From assembly GCA_009924725.1 (NCBI GenBank), contig RFRA01000016.1, positions 1 through 12,722 on the forward strand: a stretch of 12,722 nucleotides of DNA, written 5' to 3'. The notes below the pieces were generated by a model. It did no database searches. It was not told the DNA's origin and saw only the letters and a list, made by a program, of their open reading frames with translations. Position 1 is the stretch's first letter. Every line of letters begins with the position of its first letter. Shown here one piece after another: positions 7,312 through 12,722 of this stretch. Made by a program: the position numbers and the translations under genes. This DNA is from Actinomycetota bacterium (GTDB lineage: Bacteria; Actinomycetota; Actinomycetes; Nanopelagicales; Nanopelagicaceae).

Positions 7312-7660
7312 AGAGTCGCCCGGATCACCGCGTTGTCGCAAGACACCGAGGAAAGTCCGGACTCCATAGAGCAAAGTGGTGGCTAACGGCCACCCGGAGC
7401 AATCCGCGGGATAAGTGCAACAGAAAGTAAACCGCCAATAGCAATATTGGTAAGGATGAAACGGTGGTGTAAGAGACCACCAGCAATTGCAGTGATGCAG
7501 TTGGCTATGTAAACCCCACTTGGAGCAAGACTAAACAGATAGCGCTTAGAACGGCTCGTTCAAGTTATCGGGTAGGTCGCTTGATTCTGCAAGCAATTGC
7601 AGAACTAGATGGATGGTGATCCCTCGCAAGAGGACAGAATCCGGCTTATAGGGCGACTCT
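7312..7660 (+). ncRNA. rnpB: RNase P RNA, bacterial class A
   Basis: Catalytic RNA that removes the 5' leader of precursor tRNAs. The ends pair as a perfect 10-bp P1 helix: AGAGTCGCCC (7312-7321) with GGGCGACTCT (7651-7660). The conserved core is easy to see: GAGGAAAGTCCGGACTCC near 7349-7366 (CR-I with the 5' P4 strand), AGTGCAACAGAAAGTAAACCGCC near 7415-7437 in two parts, and AGAATCCGGCTTATAG near 7636-7651 (CR-V with the 3' P4 strand). A GGATGAAACGGTGG segment lies between. The 349-nt length is normal for the class. It has its own predicted promoter and a terminator about 70 nt downstream. Confidence 0.97.
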
Positions 7661-7711
7661 GTCTTAGATTGTTACTGCGAGTAGCCAAGGAAATGTGCCA
7701 TAATTCAATTA

Positions 7712-7724
7712 CAGATGTTTGGTA
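7712..7724. repeat. 13-nt exact complement of the anticodon region of the tRNA-like sequence
   Basis: CAGATGTTTGGTA at 7712-7724 is the exact reverse complement of 7877-7889, and a G-U pair (7725 with 7876) would extend it in RNA. The target covers canonical tRNA positions 33-45 of the tRNA-like unit. The rnpB terminator lies between the two arms. Confidence 0.7.
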
Positions 7725-7730
7725 GTAATC

Positions 7731-7766
7731 GGGACTTGGTTAATCACTAAGTCCCTTTTGCTTTTT
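7731..7766 (+). terminator. Rho-independent terminator of rnpB
   Basis: A perfect 7-bp stem GGGACTT (7731-7737) / AAGTCCC (7749-7755) with an 11-nt loop is followed by TTTTGCTTTTT (7756-7766). Confidence 0.85.
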
Positions 7767-7844
7767 CACAATTCGTTTTCATTCACAAGATTTCCGATTA
7801 GCTAATTTCACTAGTCTGTCAATGCGTAACTTCGCTCTCGTGAT

Positions 7845-7919
7845 GGGGGCGTGTTGTAATTGGCAGCCTAGTCGTTTACCAAACATCTGGAGCGGGTTCG
7901 AACCCCGTCGTCTCCACCA
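7845..7919 (+). tRNA. tRNA-like sequence or degenerate tRNA (nominal anticodon ACC), with encoded CCA
   Basis: A 75-nt unit. The acceptor arm is fully paired: GGGGGCG (7845-7851) with CGTCTCC (7909-7915), including two G-T pairs, followed by A73 and CCA (7917-7919). The T arm is fully paired, GCGGG/CCCGT (one G-T) around TTCGAAC. In canonical numbering it keeps T8, A14, G18, G19, A21, T33 and A37, and has a 4-nt variable loop. The D stem (TTGT/GCCT) and anticodon stem (GTCGT/ACATC) each contain two mismatches, so a normal cloverleaf does not form. An alternative D helix GTTG/CAGC is possible if shifted by one base. Positions 34-36 read ACC, which would be a glycine anticodon, but such a tRNA is not usual in bacteria and A73 is not the glycine discriminator. 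It is either a decaying tRNA gene or a tRNA-like RNA with another use. Confidence 0.55.
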
Positions 7920-7931
7920 CAGTCTTAGTTA

Positions 7932-7982
7932 GTGCAATTCGACCTATTGGTAGCGGTCACAGGAATTGCAATAGCTGTGCAC
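7932..7982 (+). other. Structured stretch with competing hairpins downstream of the tRNA-like unit
   Basis: GCAATTCGACC (7934-7944) can pair with GGTC (7955-7958) plus GAATTGC (7963-7969), forming 11 base pairs interrupted by a 4-nt bulge. Two alternatives compete with it: GTGCA (7932-7936) with TGCAC (7978-7982), and CACAG (7958-7962) with CTGTG (7975-7979). The stretch leads directly into the terminator-like hairpin at 7983. No known riboswitch or small RNA family was recognised. Confidence 0.4.
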
Positions 7983-8012
7983 GGGAGAGCCTCGAGAAAT
8001 CGAGGTTCTTTC
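7983..8012 (+). terminator. GAAA-capped hairpin, probable terminator
   Basis: GGGAGAGCCTCGA pairs with TCGAGGTTCTTTC over 13 bp (including G-T pairs) around a GAAA tetraloop at 7996-7999. The lower part of the 3' arm is T-rich and continues into TATTTG, resembling a rho-independent terminator. It would end a transcript that includes the tRNA-like unit. Confidence 0.6.
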
Positions 8013-8115
8013 TATTTGCCTTACCTCTTATCAGGCGACCCTCCTACAAAGCACATGTACTTAAGTGTCTATTAGTTAAGACAGGGAATTCATTTTTTTC
8101 AGAGTCAAAGATTCC

Positions 8116-8145
8116 TAGACATAGGCTGATCTGGATAGTTATGCT
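8116..8145 (+). promoter_or_regulatory. Predicted promoter of the M20 amidohydrolase gene
   Basis: TAGACA (8116-8121) and TATGCT (8140-8145) are spaced by 18 nt, giving a short leader of about 25 nt before ATG 8177. TGTCT/AGACA arms at 8066-8070 and 8079-8083 lie upstream and could be a weak operator, but such short arms are expected by chance. Confidence 0.35.
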
Positions 8146-8176
8146 CTCGCACATATTTCGATCTCGGGAGGCGTAA

Positions 8177-9373
8177 ATGAGTGATTTTCTGACTGAAGCA
8201 AGTGAAATCCAAAATGAGTTAGCTTCTATTCGCCATCAGATTCATCAAGAGCCTGAGATTGGATTGGACTTACCTAAAACTCAGGCAAAGATTTTGGCTG
8301 CGCTAGATGGTCTTGGGCTTGAGATATCGACCGGAAAAGCACTTAGCTCAGTAACTGCCGTGCTTCGAGGAAACAAATCTGAAAAGACTGTGCTGTTACG
8401 TGCTGACATGGATGCGCTACCGGTAACTGAATTAGCTGATCTGCCATTTAAAAGTCAGATTGATGGTGTCATGCATGCTTGTGGACATGACTTACACGTT
8501 GCGATGTTAATTGGTGCAGCCAAGTTGTTGACCAAGAACAAATCAAAACTAAATGGTGATGCGGTCTTTATGTTCCAACCAGGCGAAGAAGGTTTCGATG
8601 GCGCGGGACATATGATCAAAGAAGGCGTTTTAAGTGCGAGCGGAAGAAAAGCTGACGCAACTTACGGTATTCACGTGATGTCATCTTCAATTCCAACCGG
8701 AACATTTACGACAAAGCCTGGAACCATGATGGCATCTAGCGACGAGTTACATGTAACTGTGGTCGGTATGGGCGGACATGGATCACAACCTCATACCGCC
8801 AAGGATCCAATTCCAGTTGCTGCTGAAATGGTTAGTGCTTTGCAGCTATTGATAACTCGTTCTTTTGACTCCTTTGATCCGGTAGTTATAACTGTTGGTC
8901 AATTTCATGCTGGCACCAAAGCAAACATAATTCCAGATACAGCAGAGTTCCAAGCCACTATCAGAACATTCTCTCCAGAAAATAGAAGCCGTATTCAAGT
9001 TGAGACAGTTCGCTTATGTAAATCAATTGCCGATGCATATGGACTCAAAGCTGAAGTCAAAGTTGTTGAGCAGTATCCCGTTACAGCAAACAACGGTTCG
9101 CATGCGCAATTTGTGGGCAAAGTTGCTGCAGACCTTTTTGGCTCTGAAGGATTTCTTGAGATGCCACACCCAATAGCTGGCGCTGAGGATTATTCACGAG
9201 TTTTAGAGGAAGTCCCTGGATCCTACGTATTTCTTGGCGCATCCGTTGATCAAGATTTCACCAAATCTGAAGTTAATCATTCACCTCGAGCAAGGTTTGA
9301 CGAAGCTGTCATGTATCGAGGCGCAGCACTGCTGAGTGAATTAGCAGTTCGATCACTTAATGAAATGGTTTAA
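8177..9373 (+). CDS. M20D-family metal-dependent amidohydrolase (N-acyl amino acid amidohydrolase / hippurate hydrolase type)
   Basis: 398 aa, the usual length. ATG 8177 follows a strong GGGAGG ribosome site. The di-metal site of the family is intact: C102, H104 in MHACGHDLH, E137-E138 in QPGEEG, H166 in YGIHVMS, and H368 in NHSPRARFDEA near the C-terminus. RADMDALPV precedes the metal motif as in other M20D enzymes. The middle part (about 190-300, beginning ELHVTVVGMGGHGSQPH) is the dimerisation domain inserted in the catalytic domain. There is no signal peptide, so the enzyme is cytoplasmic. Family members hydrolyse amide bonds of N-acyl amino acids (hippurate, N-acetyl amino acids, indole-acetyl amino acids); the exact substrate cannot be told. 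It stands alone and converges on the next gene, 94 bp away. Confidence 0.92.
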   Translation: MSDFLTEASEIQNELASIRHQIHQEPEIGLDLPKTQAKILAALDGLGLEISTGKALSSVTAVLRGNKSEKTVLLRADMDALPVTELADLPFKSQIDGVMHACGHDLHVAMLIGAAKLLTKNKSKLNGDAVFMFQPGEEGFDGAGHMIKEGVLSASGRKADATYGIHVMSSSIPTGTFTTKPGTMMASSDELHVTVVGMGGHGSQPHTAKDPIPVAAEMVSALQLLITRSFDSFDPVVITVGQFHAGTKANIIPDTAEFQATIRTFSPENRSRIQVETVRLCKSIADAYGLKAEVKVVEQYPVTANNGSHAQFVGKVAADLFGSEGFLEMPHPIAGAEDYSRVLEEVPGSYVFLGASVDQDFTKSEVNHSPRARFDEAVMYRGAALLSELAVRSLNEMV

Positions 9374-9433
9374 CTCTCAATTTTCAATTTTAACTAAGGG
9401 GCGATAGCTCAAGATGTCTGAGAAATTAGGGCC

Positions 9434-9469
9434 AGCTTTGAGACGGTTCTTTTCCTAAATCTCAAAGTT
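9434..9469. terminator. Hairpin between convergent genes, possible terminator
   Basis: AGCTTTGAGA (9434-9443) pairs with TCTCAAAGTT (9460-9469) over 10 bp (one G-T) with a 16-nt loop. It sits between the stop of the amidohydrolase gene and the stop of the minus-strand gene, overlapping the latter. There is no T-run after the stem on either strand, so factor-independent termination is doubtful. Confidence 0.35.
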
Positions 9470-10316
9470 AAGGGTTGCAAAAATTACACTGTGCGGGCTC
9501 TAAAGATTCTGCAATCACTTTTCCTGGCTGCCTGTGATCACATTTAACGCACCCGAGTATTTCTTGGGAGATAGCAGTTAAGTTATTCATTCCGCACTCA
9601 GAACAGTTAAGGCCTTTTTTGTAATCCACCTGACCCCAGCCCGGGATATCGCATTCGGGACACAAGTGGCTAACTCTTAGTGCTAGCAACTTAGCGACTT
9701 CTTCAATGTTTTTCCGACGAGATGGTGAGTGCATCGCACGCAGATCTGACTCGATTACTACAAAACCATTAGGAGAAATTTTAGAACTGACTTCTATCGC
9801 AGCTATAAGATGATCCGGATCAGTGATTCCCTTGATGCAGTCGCTCTTGACCCGTGTATTTGGTCGAACAATTAGAGCATGGCGTGGGAAATCTGCAGTC
9901 CCCAGAAAAGAAGTTAAATCCTGACCCGGAGCTGCAGTAATAGTCGCAGCAGTAATGTCAAAGGATCGGTAAATCTCTGAAATTACAATTCCATTCTCAT
10001 CATCGACGAAAACCAAATGTTCAATGTTTGAATTCATAAAAGGGATAACGGGATCCGGCCCGATTGAACCTTCAGATGCGAGTCCAAGTAGTAACCCGGT
10101 CTCCTTCATTCCTAATCGGGCTTTTTGTAATGCAGTCTCTCGGGGTGATGCAACACGTTCGATTTCCCCCGAGAAAGTTCCTAATTGGTCAGTATCTAGG
10201 TTTTCTTCAAACAGCTCACAACCCACAAGCGCATCAAAGGCAGGTTTTATCAGCTTTAATTTTTCGTGTTTGCTCGTTAGTACAACTTTCTTTTCGAGAT
10301 AAGGATGAGCAGTCAA
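9468..10316 (-). CDS. DUF6671-type protein with two C-terminal zinc ribbons, function unknown
   Basis: 282 aa. I recognise the pattern DTD-LGTFSGEI-R-SP-ETA-KARLGM-LGLASEGSIGPDP of DUF6671 proteins; no function is established. Residues 1-200 are an alpha/beta domain; D41, D43, E60 and the ASEGS loop (about 79-83) look like conserved active-site-type residues. The last 64 residues carry four CxxC pairs (C219/C222, C238/C241, C256/C259, C277/C280), enough for two zinc ribbons. The order of motifs in the N-terminal half faintly recalls ITPase-like NTP pyrophosphatases such as YjjX; this is inference only. The start is TTG at 10316, with AAGGTG five bases upstream that overlaps the stop region of the preceding regulator gene. 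The ORF cannot extend further upstream because a TAA lies at 10326-10328. The gene is thus probably co-transcribed with and translationally coupled to the winged-helix gene. Confidence 0.75.
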   Translation of the reverse strand: MTAHPYLEKKVVLTSKHEKLKLIKPAFDALVGCELFEENLDTDQLGTFSGEIERVASPRETALQKARLGMKETGLLLGLASEGSIGPDPVIPFMNSNIEHLVFVDDENGIVISEIYRSFDITAATITAAPGQDLTSFLGTADFPRHALIVRPNTRVKSDCIKGITDPDHLIAAIEVSSKISPNGFVVIESDLRAMHSPSRRKNIEEVAKLLALRVSHLCPECDIPGWGQVDYKKGLNCSECGMNNLTAISQEILGCVKCDHRQPGKVIAESLEPAQCNFCNP

Positions 10317-10325
10317 GAAAGCACC

Positions 10326-10616
10326 TTATGAAAATATCTTCAAGAGCGAGCTAATTGGTTTGCTTGCCTCTGATGGATGGCGGAATTTGAGCCCAGCATT
10401 TACCTTGTAACTATTTCGGCGGCCGATTCGAGTAATTGTGACATAGCCAGATTCTTCTAGGTCAGCCAGAATCGCTTGAGCGCTTCTCTCTGTGATTCCA
10501 ACAGTGTCTGCAATATCGCGAACGCGTGAATCAGGGTAGCGACTTAAGTGCACGAGAATGTGTCCATGATTTGAGAGAAAGGTCCACTCTCGGCTGATTT
10601 CTGATGTTGGCGTCAT
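10326..10616 (-). CDS. Small winged helix-turn-helix transcriptional regulator
   Basis: 96 aa from ATG 10616. The frame stays open to 10718, but those 34 extra codons have no family resemblance and would overlap the divergent permease gene and its promoter, so the inner ATG is preferred. Residues about 9-25 (WTFLSNHGHILVHLSRY) form helix 1; 27-55 (SRVRDIADTVGITERSAQAILADLEESG) hold the helix-turn-helix; YVTITRIGRRNSYKV is the beta wing. This is the MarR/ArsR-like fold used by many small actinobacterial regulators. No metal-binding cysteines or sensor domain are present, so the signal is unknown. No ribosome site precedes the ATG, but TATAGT lies 6 nt upstream, which suggests a leaderless transcript. 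It is divergent from the bicarbonate permease gene, its most likely target. Confidence 0.82.
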   Translation of the reverse strand: MTPTSEISREWTFLSNHGHILVHLSRYPDSRVRDIADTVGITERSAQAILADLEESGYVTITRIGRRNSYKVNAGLKFRHPSEASKPISSLLKIFS

Positions 10617-10622
10617 GGCAGA

Positions 10623-10628
10623 ACTATA
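10623..10628 (-). promoter_or_regulatory. Predicted -10 box, leaderless promoter of the winged-helix gene
   Basis: TATAGT on the minus strand ends 6 nt before ATG 10616, so transcription would start at the A of the start codon. No convincing -35 box was seen. Confidence 0.4.
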
Positions 10629-10636
10629 CCAGCAAT

Positions 10637-10666
10637 TTGATACCTGAAATAGAATTCTGCTATTAT
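10637..10666 (+). promoter_or_regulatory. Predicted promoter of the SbtA-like permease gene
   Basis: TTGATA (10637-10642) and TATTAT (10661-10666) are spaced by 18 nt. The start point would be near 10673, giving a leader of about 17 nt containing AGGGGG (10678-10683), 6 nt before ATG 10690. The promoter lies back to back with that of the winged-helix gene, within 75 bp, so one bound regulator could affect both. Confidence 0.5.
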
Positions 10667-10689
10667 AGGTCGGCATTAGGGGGCCTAAA

Positions 10690-11658
10690 ATGAACTCGAC
10701 ATCAGTAGCAATAACCAATCTGACTTCAGTGGCCGTACTGGTTTTTGTCTTGGGCTTCTTAGCCGCCCGGATAAAGAGTGATGTACGAATTCCAGAGCAG
10801 GTCTATCAGATGATTTCTATATTTCTACTATTTGGAATAGGGCTAAAAGGCGGTCATGCATTAAGGGAAGTTTCATTTGACAGCTTTGTAGGGCCCGCTC
10901 TTGCGACTTTAGGGCTTGGAATAGTGATTCCACTGATGGCCTTCTTAACCTTGAAGATAGTGCGCAAGATTAATGACTTAGATAGAGGAGCAATTGCTGC
11001 GCATTATGGATCAACCTCCCTGGTTACTTTTACAGCAGCACTTTTCTTCTTAGAAAATAGCGGCATTAAGGTTGAAGGTTTTGCTACCGCACTTCTAACA
11101 ATTATGGAGGTGCCAGGAATTGTGGTCGGTGTTTATCTGGGTTCTCGCCACCGAGATAAAGATGTGCAATGGGGCAAGACGCTTCATGAAGTAATCACGG
11201 GTAAAACAATTCTGCTCTTAGTTGGCGGACTAATCATTGGCGCACTTACTAGTAATGCGGGATATTTGAAAGTAGCGCCATTCTTTATTGATCTGCAATC
11301 TGGTTTCTTAGCTCTGTTCTTGTTACATCTAGGTTATTTAGCAGGTAACAACTGGGGAGAGATCAAAAAGGTTGGTGCAATGGTTGGCGTATTCGCTCTC
11401 ATCTTCCCTATCTTTGCGGGAACTTTAGGAGTAGTTGTTGGAAATTTGGTTGGACTTTCAATTGGTGGAGCAACCATTCTGGGAGTTTTGTGCGCAAGCG
11501 CTTCATATATTGCAGCACCTGCAGCCGTGTCGGTTGGTTTACCTGAGGCAAATGGGCCACTAGCACTCATGTCTAGCATTGGCGTTACATTCCCATTCAA
11601 TCTATTGGTTGGAATACCTTTATATCTAGAAATCGCAAAGAAAATCTCAAATTTCTAA
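10690..11658 (+). CDS. SbtA-family sodium-dependent bicarbonate permease
   Basis: 322 aa with about ten hydrophobic segments. Features of the SbtA (DUF897) family include the N-terminal IPEQVYQMISIFLLFGIGLKGG stretch (written here in full length under 23 residues only as IPEQVYQ...LKGG), the AAHYGSTSLVTF motif near residues 100-111, MEVPGIVVG near 138-146, and the second-half repeat ending in ASASYIAAPAAV and EANGPLALMSSIGVTFPFN. In cyanobacteria SbtA is a high-affinity Na+/HCO3- symporter. In a heterotroph it could feed anaplerotic carboxylases, or members of this family may carry other anions. No SbtB (PII-like) gene is adjacent. The divergent winged-helix gene is a likely regulator, and the small lipoprotein gene follows on the same strand. 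Confidence 0.85.
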   Translation: MNSTSVAITNLTSVAVLVFVLGFLAARIKSDVRIPEQVYQMISIFLLFGIGLKGGHALREVSFDSFVGPALATLGLGIVIPLMAFLTLKIVRKINDLDRGAIAAHYGSTSLVTFTAALFFLENSGIKVEGFATALLTIMEVPGIVVGVYLGSRHRDKDVQWGKTLHEVITGKTILLLVGGLIIGALTSNAGYLKVAPFFIDLQSGFLALFLLHLGYLAGNNWGEIKKVGAMVGVFALIFPIFAGTLGVVVGNLVGLSIGGATILGVLCASASYIAAPAAVSVGLPEANGPLALMSSIGVTFPFNLLVGIPLYLEIAKKISNF

Positions 11659-11713
11659 ATTGATATTTAGGTTAACAAATCAACTGAAACCGCTAGACTT
11701 CTGTTTACTTGTA

Positions 11714-12211
11714 ATGAGAGGAAAATGGTTCTTGTTGCGAATCAAGCATTTTCTTATTCCTGCGCTACTGCTAACCATGTCTGCTTGCGCGAATAATCGT
11801 GAAGCGGCGGGAGAGTTAAGCCTTGCTCCAGTTCCATATTCAATTACCGTACCAACTGAAATAGCGAAGCATTTGTCAGTAGAAAACATGGAATTAGATA
11901 CGGCAAATGAATTTTCTGCGCAGGCGAAGCAAGCTGGTGCAATTGCACAGGTATTCATTAATTACACCGCTGATGATGGCTCAATTCATGGGTTTGCTGG
12001 AGTTTACTATTTTGCAAAATCTGATTTCGATCAAGCTCAAAATCCAAATGAACCGCCTTTGTATGGCAGCAAAGTAGTTGAAAAGAGTGGAATGGTTTTA
12101 GCTATTGCTGGGCCACAAGATTCGATATTTGAACCAACCTCACAAGATGGTAAAAATTCGATGGCGCTTTACACACTGATTTACGATCCAAAATCATTTA
12201 AATCTTCTTAA
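11714..12211 (+). CDS. Small predicted lipoprotein, function unknown
   Basis: 165 aa from ATG 11714. A basic, hydrophobic N-terminus ends in the lipobox-like LTMSAC, with the cysteine at residue 25, so the protein is probably lipid-anchored on the outer face of the membrane. The rest is polar, with beta-rich segments (AIAQVFINYTADDGSIHGF, GMVLAIAGPQDSIFEP); I do not recognise a family. The start is uncertain: a TTG at 11732, with AGAGGA upstream, would give a shorter signal peptide with the same lipobox, and a TTG at 11660 gives a longer one. It lies 55 bp after the permease gene and may be co-transcribed. No terminator was seen before the next gene. Confidence 0.65.
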   Translation: MRGKWFLLRIKHFLIPALLLTMSACANNREAAGELSLAPVPYSITVPTEIAKHLSVENMELDTANEFSAQAKQAGAIAQVFINYTADDGSIHGFAGVYYFAKSDFDQAQNPNEPPLYGSKVVEKSGMVLAIAGPQDSIFEPTSQDGKNSMALYTLIYDPKSFKSS

Positions 12212-12246
12212 ATACGCGGTGAAAAACCTTGGGTTAGCCGAAAAGG

Positions 12247-12252
12247 TAAGAT
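12247..12252 (+). promoter_or_regulatory. Possible -10 box of the FemXAB gene
   Basis: TAAGAT ends 6 nt before ATG 12259, the same geometry as the winged-helix gene, hinting at a leaderless transcript. An AAAAGG 12 nt upstream could instead act as a distant ribosome site. No -35 box was found at the right distance. Confidence 0.3.
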
Positions 12253-12258
12253 GAGCCA

Positions 12259-12722
12259 ATGCAAATGGAGATTCGATCAATCTCACAAGAAGTCCATCGC
12301 AATTTTATTTCCAATCTTTCAAGCGCATCTTTTCTGCAACTTCCTGAATGGGGAGCGGTAAAAACCGATTGGAAAAATAAGTCGCTCGGCATATATGACG
12401 GCGAATCCCTTATCGGAGTAGCGCTACTTTTAACTCGCGCACTACCTGTTGTAGCTAAATCATTTGGTTATATCCCTGAAGGCCCGCTCTTTCTGCCTCA
12501 CCATTCCCATGAAGGCAAAGTGCTGGCTGCGCTGGAAAATTATGCGAAGCAAGAAAATATTTTCCTTTTACGAATTGGGCCTGCAATTGCCTATCGTGAT
12601 TGGGAGCCTGAGGTGATTAAGGCAGCCCTTGCATCTGATCACGCCAGTTCATTGCTAACAACTGAGTCAACGGTTGAGTATCAACCCGGCCGAACCGCGA
12701 TGGAGAGCTTTAAGAAATCTGG
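12259..12722 (+). CDS. FemXAB-family aminoacyltransferase (peptidoglycan interpeptide bridge), truncated by window edge
   Basis: The frame opens at ATG 12259 and runs to the right edge without a stop; 154 codons are visible. The N-terminal GNAT-like domain shows ASFLQLPEWGAVK near residues 23-35, then an IGVALLLTRALPVVAKSFGYIPEGPLF pattern near 52-78 (quoted only as GYIPEGPLF for its core), and LLRIGPAI near 104-111. These are typical of FemX/FemA/MurM-like enzymes that transfer amino acids from aminoacyl-tRNA to lipid II to build the cross-bridge. An inner ATG at 12265 is an alternative start. The rest of the protein, including the second GNAT domain, lies outside the window. Confidence 0.82.
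   Translation, partial: MQMEIRSISQEVHRNFISNLSSASFLQLPEWGAVKTDWKNKSLGIYDGESLIGVALLLTRALPVVAKSFGYIPEGPLFLPHHSHEGKVLAALENYAKQENIFLLRIGPAIAYRDWEPEVIKAALASDHASSLLTTESTVEYQPGRTAMESFKKS

Noticed and set aside
7845..7919. Reading this unit as tmRNA
   Set aside because: The acceptor arm closes within 75 nt and there is no room for a tag-peptide frame or pseudoknots; rnpB lies just upstream.
8066..8083. TGTCT / AGACA palindrome upstream of the amidohydrolase gene as an operator
   Set aside because: Arms of only 5 bp with an 8-nt spacer, one copy, and no adjacent regulator gene; too weak to claim.
10024..10354. Plus-strand frames opposite the DUF6671-type gene
   Set aside because: They are shadows of a minus-strand gene with clear conserved motifs and have no ribosome sites or recognisable features.
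10617..10718. N-terminal extension of the winged-helix regulator
   Set aside because: It overlaps the divergent permease start and both promoters, and its residues do not look like part of the domain.

Overview
The window looks like a chromosomal segment of a low-GC actinobacterium, probably an aquatic, small-genome type such as the freshwater Nanopelagicales (acI). This is inference. The support is AT-rich coding sequence, several TTG/GTG starts, very short intergenic spacers, probable leaderless promoters, a DUF6671-type protein, and a MalF-like permease with the large extra domain typical of these bacteria. No transposase, integrase, phage gene or CRISPR array is visible.

Left part (1-7097), a carbohydrate-utilisation locus. 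On the minus strand lies the 5' end of an exported pullulanase-type protein with a CBM41-like alpha-glucan-binding domain; it runs off the left edge. Next, also on the minus strand, is a LacI-family repressor. Divergent from it is a four-gene plus-strand operon: an exported solute-binding protein, a MalF-like permease, a MalG-like permease and a cytoplasmic GH43 beta-xylosidase-type glycosidase. Two near-identical palindromes of the form TTCGACA-NN-TGTCGAA sit just downstream of the predicted promoters of the pullulanase-type gene and of the binding-protein gene. The LacI protein therefore probably controls both units as one local regulon. No transport ATPase is encoded here, so the permease would need a shared MalK/MsmK-type ATPase from elsewhere.

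Middle part (7098-8176), an RNA region. It holds a complete class A RNase P RNA (rnpB) with its promoter and terminator. A 75-nt tRNA-like sequence follows, with perfect acceptor and T arms, canonical invariant bases and an encoded CCA, but with broken D and anticodon stems. A 13-nt exact complement of its anticodon region lies upstream. Downstream is a structured stretch with alternative pairings and a strong GAAA-capped hairpin. I could not assign this tRNA-like unit to a normal tRNA; it is the least explained part of the window.

Right part (8177-12722). An M20D amidohydrolase (plus) converges on a DUF6671-type protein with two C-terminal zinc ribbons (minus). That gene is translationally close to an upstream small winged-helix regulator (minus). 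Divergent from the regulator is an SbtA-family sodium-dependent bicarbonate permease (plus), followed by a small predicted lipoprotein. The window ends inside a FemXAB-family peptidoglycan interpeptide-bridge (aminoacyltransferase) gene.

Together the window shows oligosaccharide capture and breakdown under one local repressor, a stable-RNA locus, and a regulator / bicarbonate transporter / DUF6671 cluster whose functional link is unproven.
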